DNA from: Lethocerus indicus
Taxonomy: Eukaryota; Arthropoda; Insecta; Hemiptera; Belostomatidae
Length of the DNA: 64,000 nt
Assembly (NCBI GenBank): GCA_019843655.1
Contig: JACDQD010000005.1
Span: forward strand, 29,398,954-29,462,953
Direction: 5' to 3'
The position numbers and the translations under genes are program-made. The stretch's first letter is position 1, and each line of letters opens with the position of its first letter. The notes below the pieces were generated by a model. It was not told the DNA's origin. It made no database searches and saw nothing but the letters and a program-made list of their open reading frames with translations. Shown piece by piece: positions 63,361-64,000 of this stretch.

Positions 63361-64000
63361 TTAAAACTTATCCTGCCGAGGAGTCCCTAATAATTTACAA
63401 TTTTTCCGGCGATCGAGGTCGGGAATCCGTCCGCGGACTGTTCCCTTATTCCACGCTCCCCGGATTGCCGCTGAACTCGATCGCCGACCTGTCTCCCGAA
63501 CTTGAACTTCGTCCGCGAACCGTACTTTCTTTCTTTCTTTCCGCGGAGTCCGCAGCTCCTTGAGGTGGGCGGTCTCGCGTCGCCCTGCGGGGTTGTCGGC
63601 CCTCTCAAGTCGTACCCGGTTTCTGTTCAACAACCGCACGACCCGATACGGCCCCAGATACCGCGGATCCGTCTTCCTGCGCCGGCAGGCGTTCTTCCTG
63701 AAAACCACATCACCCGCGCGTATTCCTTCGAGCAAATTCCCTTCTGTTTCCGCGTTATGTCTGTCAGTCATTTCTGTTTTCGCTTTTACGATCCTGTCCG
63801 ACACGCCCGCCCGTGCCGATAGGGAATTTGCTAAATCGTGCGGGGTCTGACCCGTCGCGGAGTGTACACTATAGTTGTAGGCTAGGACGGCCCTAGCCAT
63901 TGCGTTCGTCCCCGTTAGACCTTTTCCGGCTTTCAGCAAATTTAAATGCTCCGCGAGGGTCCCATGCAAACGCTCGATCATCCCGTGGGATTGCGGATGT
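63361..64000 (-). CDS. Pol of element 2: integrase C-terminal part (partial)
   Basis: The frame is open from the window edge to a stop at 63361. It begins just upstream of the catalytic Glu (MIERLHGTLAEH), continues with the core-domain end (YSVHSATGQTPHDL), then a Lys/Glu-rich helix and the C-terminal SH3-like domain (AGDVVFRKN, DPRYLGPYRVVRLLNRNRVRLERADNP, quoted in part). It ends in a basic, Ser/Arg-rich tail. No chromodomain is seen. There is no env after the stop: the LTR lies 220 bases downstream. The first two catalytic Asp residues lie outside the window. This intact frame shows what was interrupted in element 1. Confidence 0.88.
   Translation of the reverse strand, partial: HPQSHGMIERLHGTLAEHLNLLKAGKGLTGTNAMARAVLAYNYSVHSATGQTPHDLANSLSARAGVSDRIVKAKTEMTDRHNAETEGNLLEGIRAGDVVFRKNACRRRKTDPRYLGPYRVVRLLNRNRVRLERADNPAGRRETAHLKELRTPRKERKKVRFADEVQVRETGRRSSSAAIRGAWNKGTVRGRIPDLDRRKNCKLLGTPRQDKF

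Larger units (their letters stand above)
62894..64000 (-). mobile_element. Ty3/gypsy LTR retrotransposon, element 2 (runs off the window)
   Basis: Same family and orientation as element 1. Its 3' LTR begins at 62894 directly at the TA tract. The visible part covers the 3' LTR, polypurine tract, about 220 bases of 3' untranslated DNA and the end of pol. It is nearly identical to element 1 apart from small indels, and the visible coding part is intact. The 5' half lies beyond the window, so full length and activity are unknown. Confidence 0.92.

Overview
The window looks like nuclear DNA from an arthropod, most likely an insect. It has about 50 kb with no recognisable host gene, abundant CT/GT/TA microsatellites, undepleted CpG, short mariner-type elements, a DUF4817-type helix-turn-helix fragment of the kind common in insect transposon-derived proteins, and Ty3/gypsy (Metaviridae) retrotransposons at the right edge. 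I cannot name the species. There are no rRNA or tRNA genes, CRISPR arrays, operons or bacterial-style signals.

Region 1 to about 49.9 kb is gene-poor. GC-rich, CpG-containing blocks (for example 5.5-6.2, 9.9-10.2, 18.1-18.3, 29.3-29.6, 41.8-42.3 and 47.1-47.4 kb) alternate with AT-rich stretches full of TAATTA-like words. This would fit a large intron or a regulatory gene desert, but that is inference. The open frames here are short, low-complexity or repeat-derived, and I support no host CDS. Embedded in it are a 212-bp mariner deletion derivative with both ends, TA target duplications and the transposase tail codons (12746-12957), a DUF4817-like pseudogene fragment (15511-15768), scattered copies of one interspersed repeat family (13.0, 16.5, 37.9, 42.4, 45.2 kb), a local duplication (33.6/34.6 kb), several short perfect palindromes and a branched stem-loop at 21.1 kb.

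Region 49.9 to 57.3 kb is repeat-dense. It holds a 236-bp MITE with perfect 25-bp arms, a tandem satellite of about 10.3 units of about 315 bp (50281-53516), a roughly 350-bp GT/TA tract, and a 3.1-kb fold-back element (54161-57265). The fold-back element has inverted termini of about 645 bp, and its core is a 70-71-bp subrepeat organised into a higher-order period of about 332 bp.

Region 57.3 to 64 kb is two minus-strand Ty3/gypsy elements inserted 70 bp apart in one TA tract. Element 1 (57312-62823) is end to end: LTRs starting AGTTAA and ending TTAACT, a primer-binding site matching tRNA-Phe, gag with a zinc knuckle, and protease, reverse transcriptase, RNase H and integrase, with no env. 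Its reading frame is broken many times. Element 2 starts at 62894 and runs off the window inside integrase, with its visible frame intact. The differences between the two copies, and between satellite units, are mostly one- or two-base losses with few substitutions, so part of the apparent decay may be assembly error.
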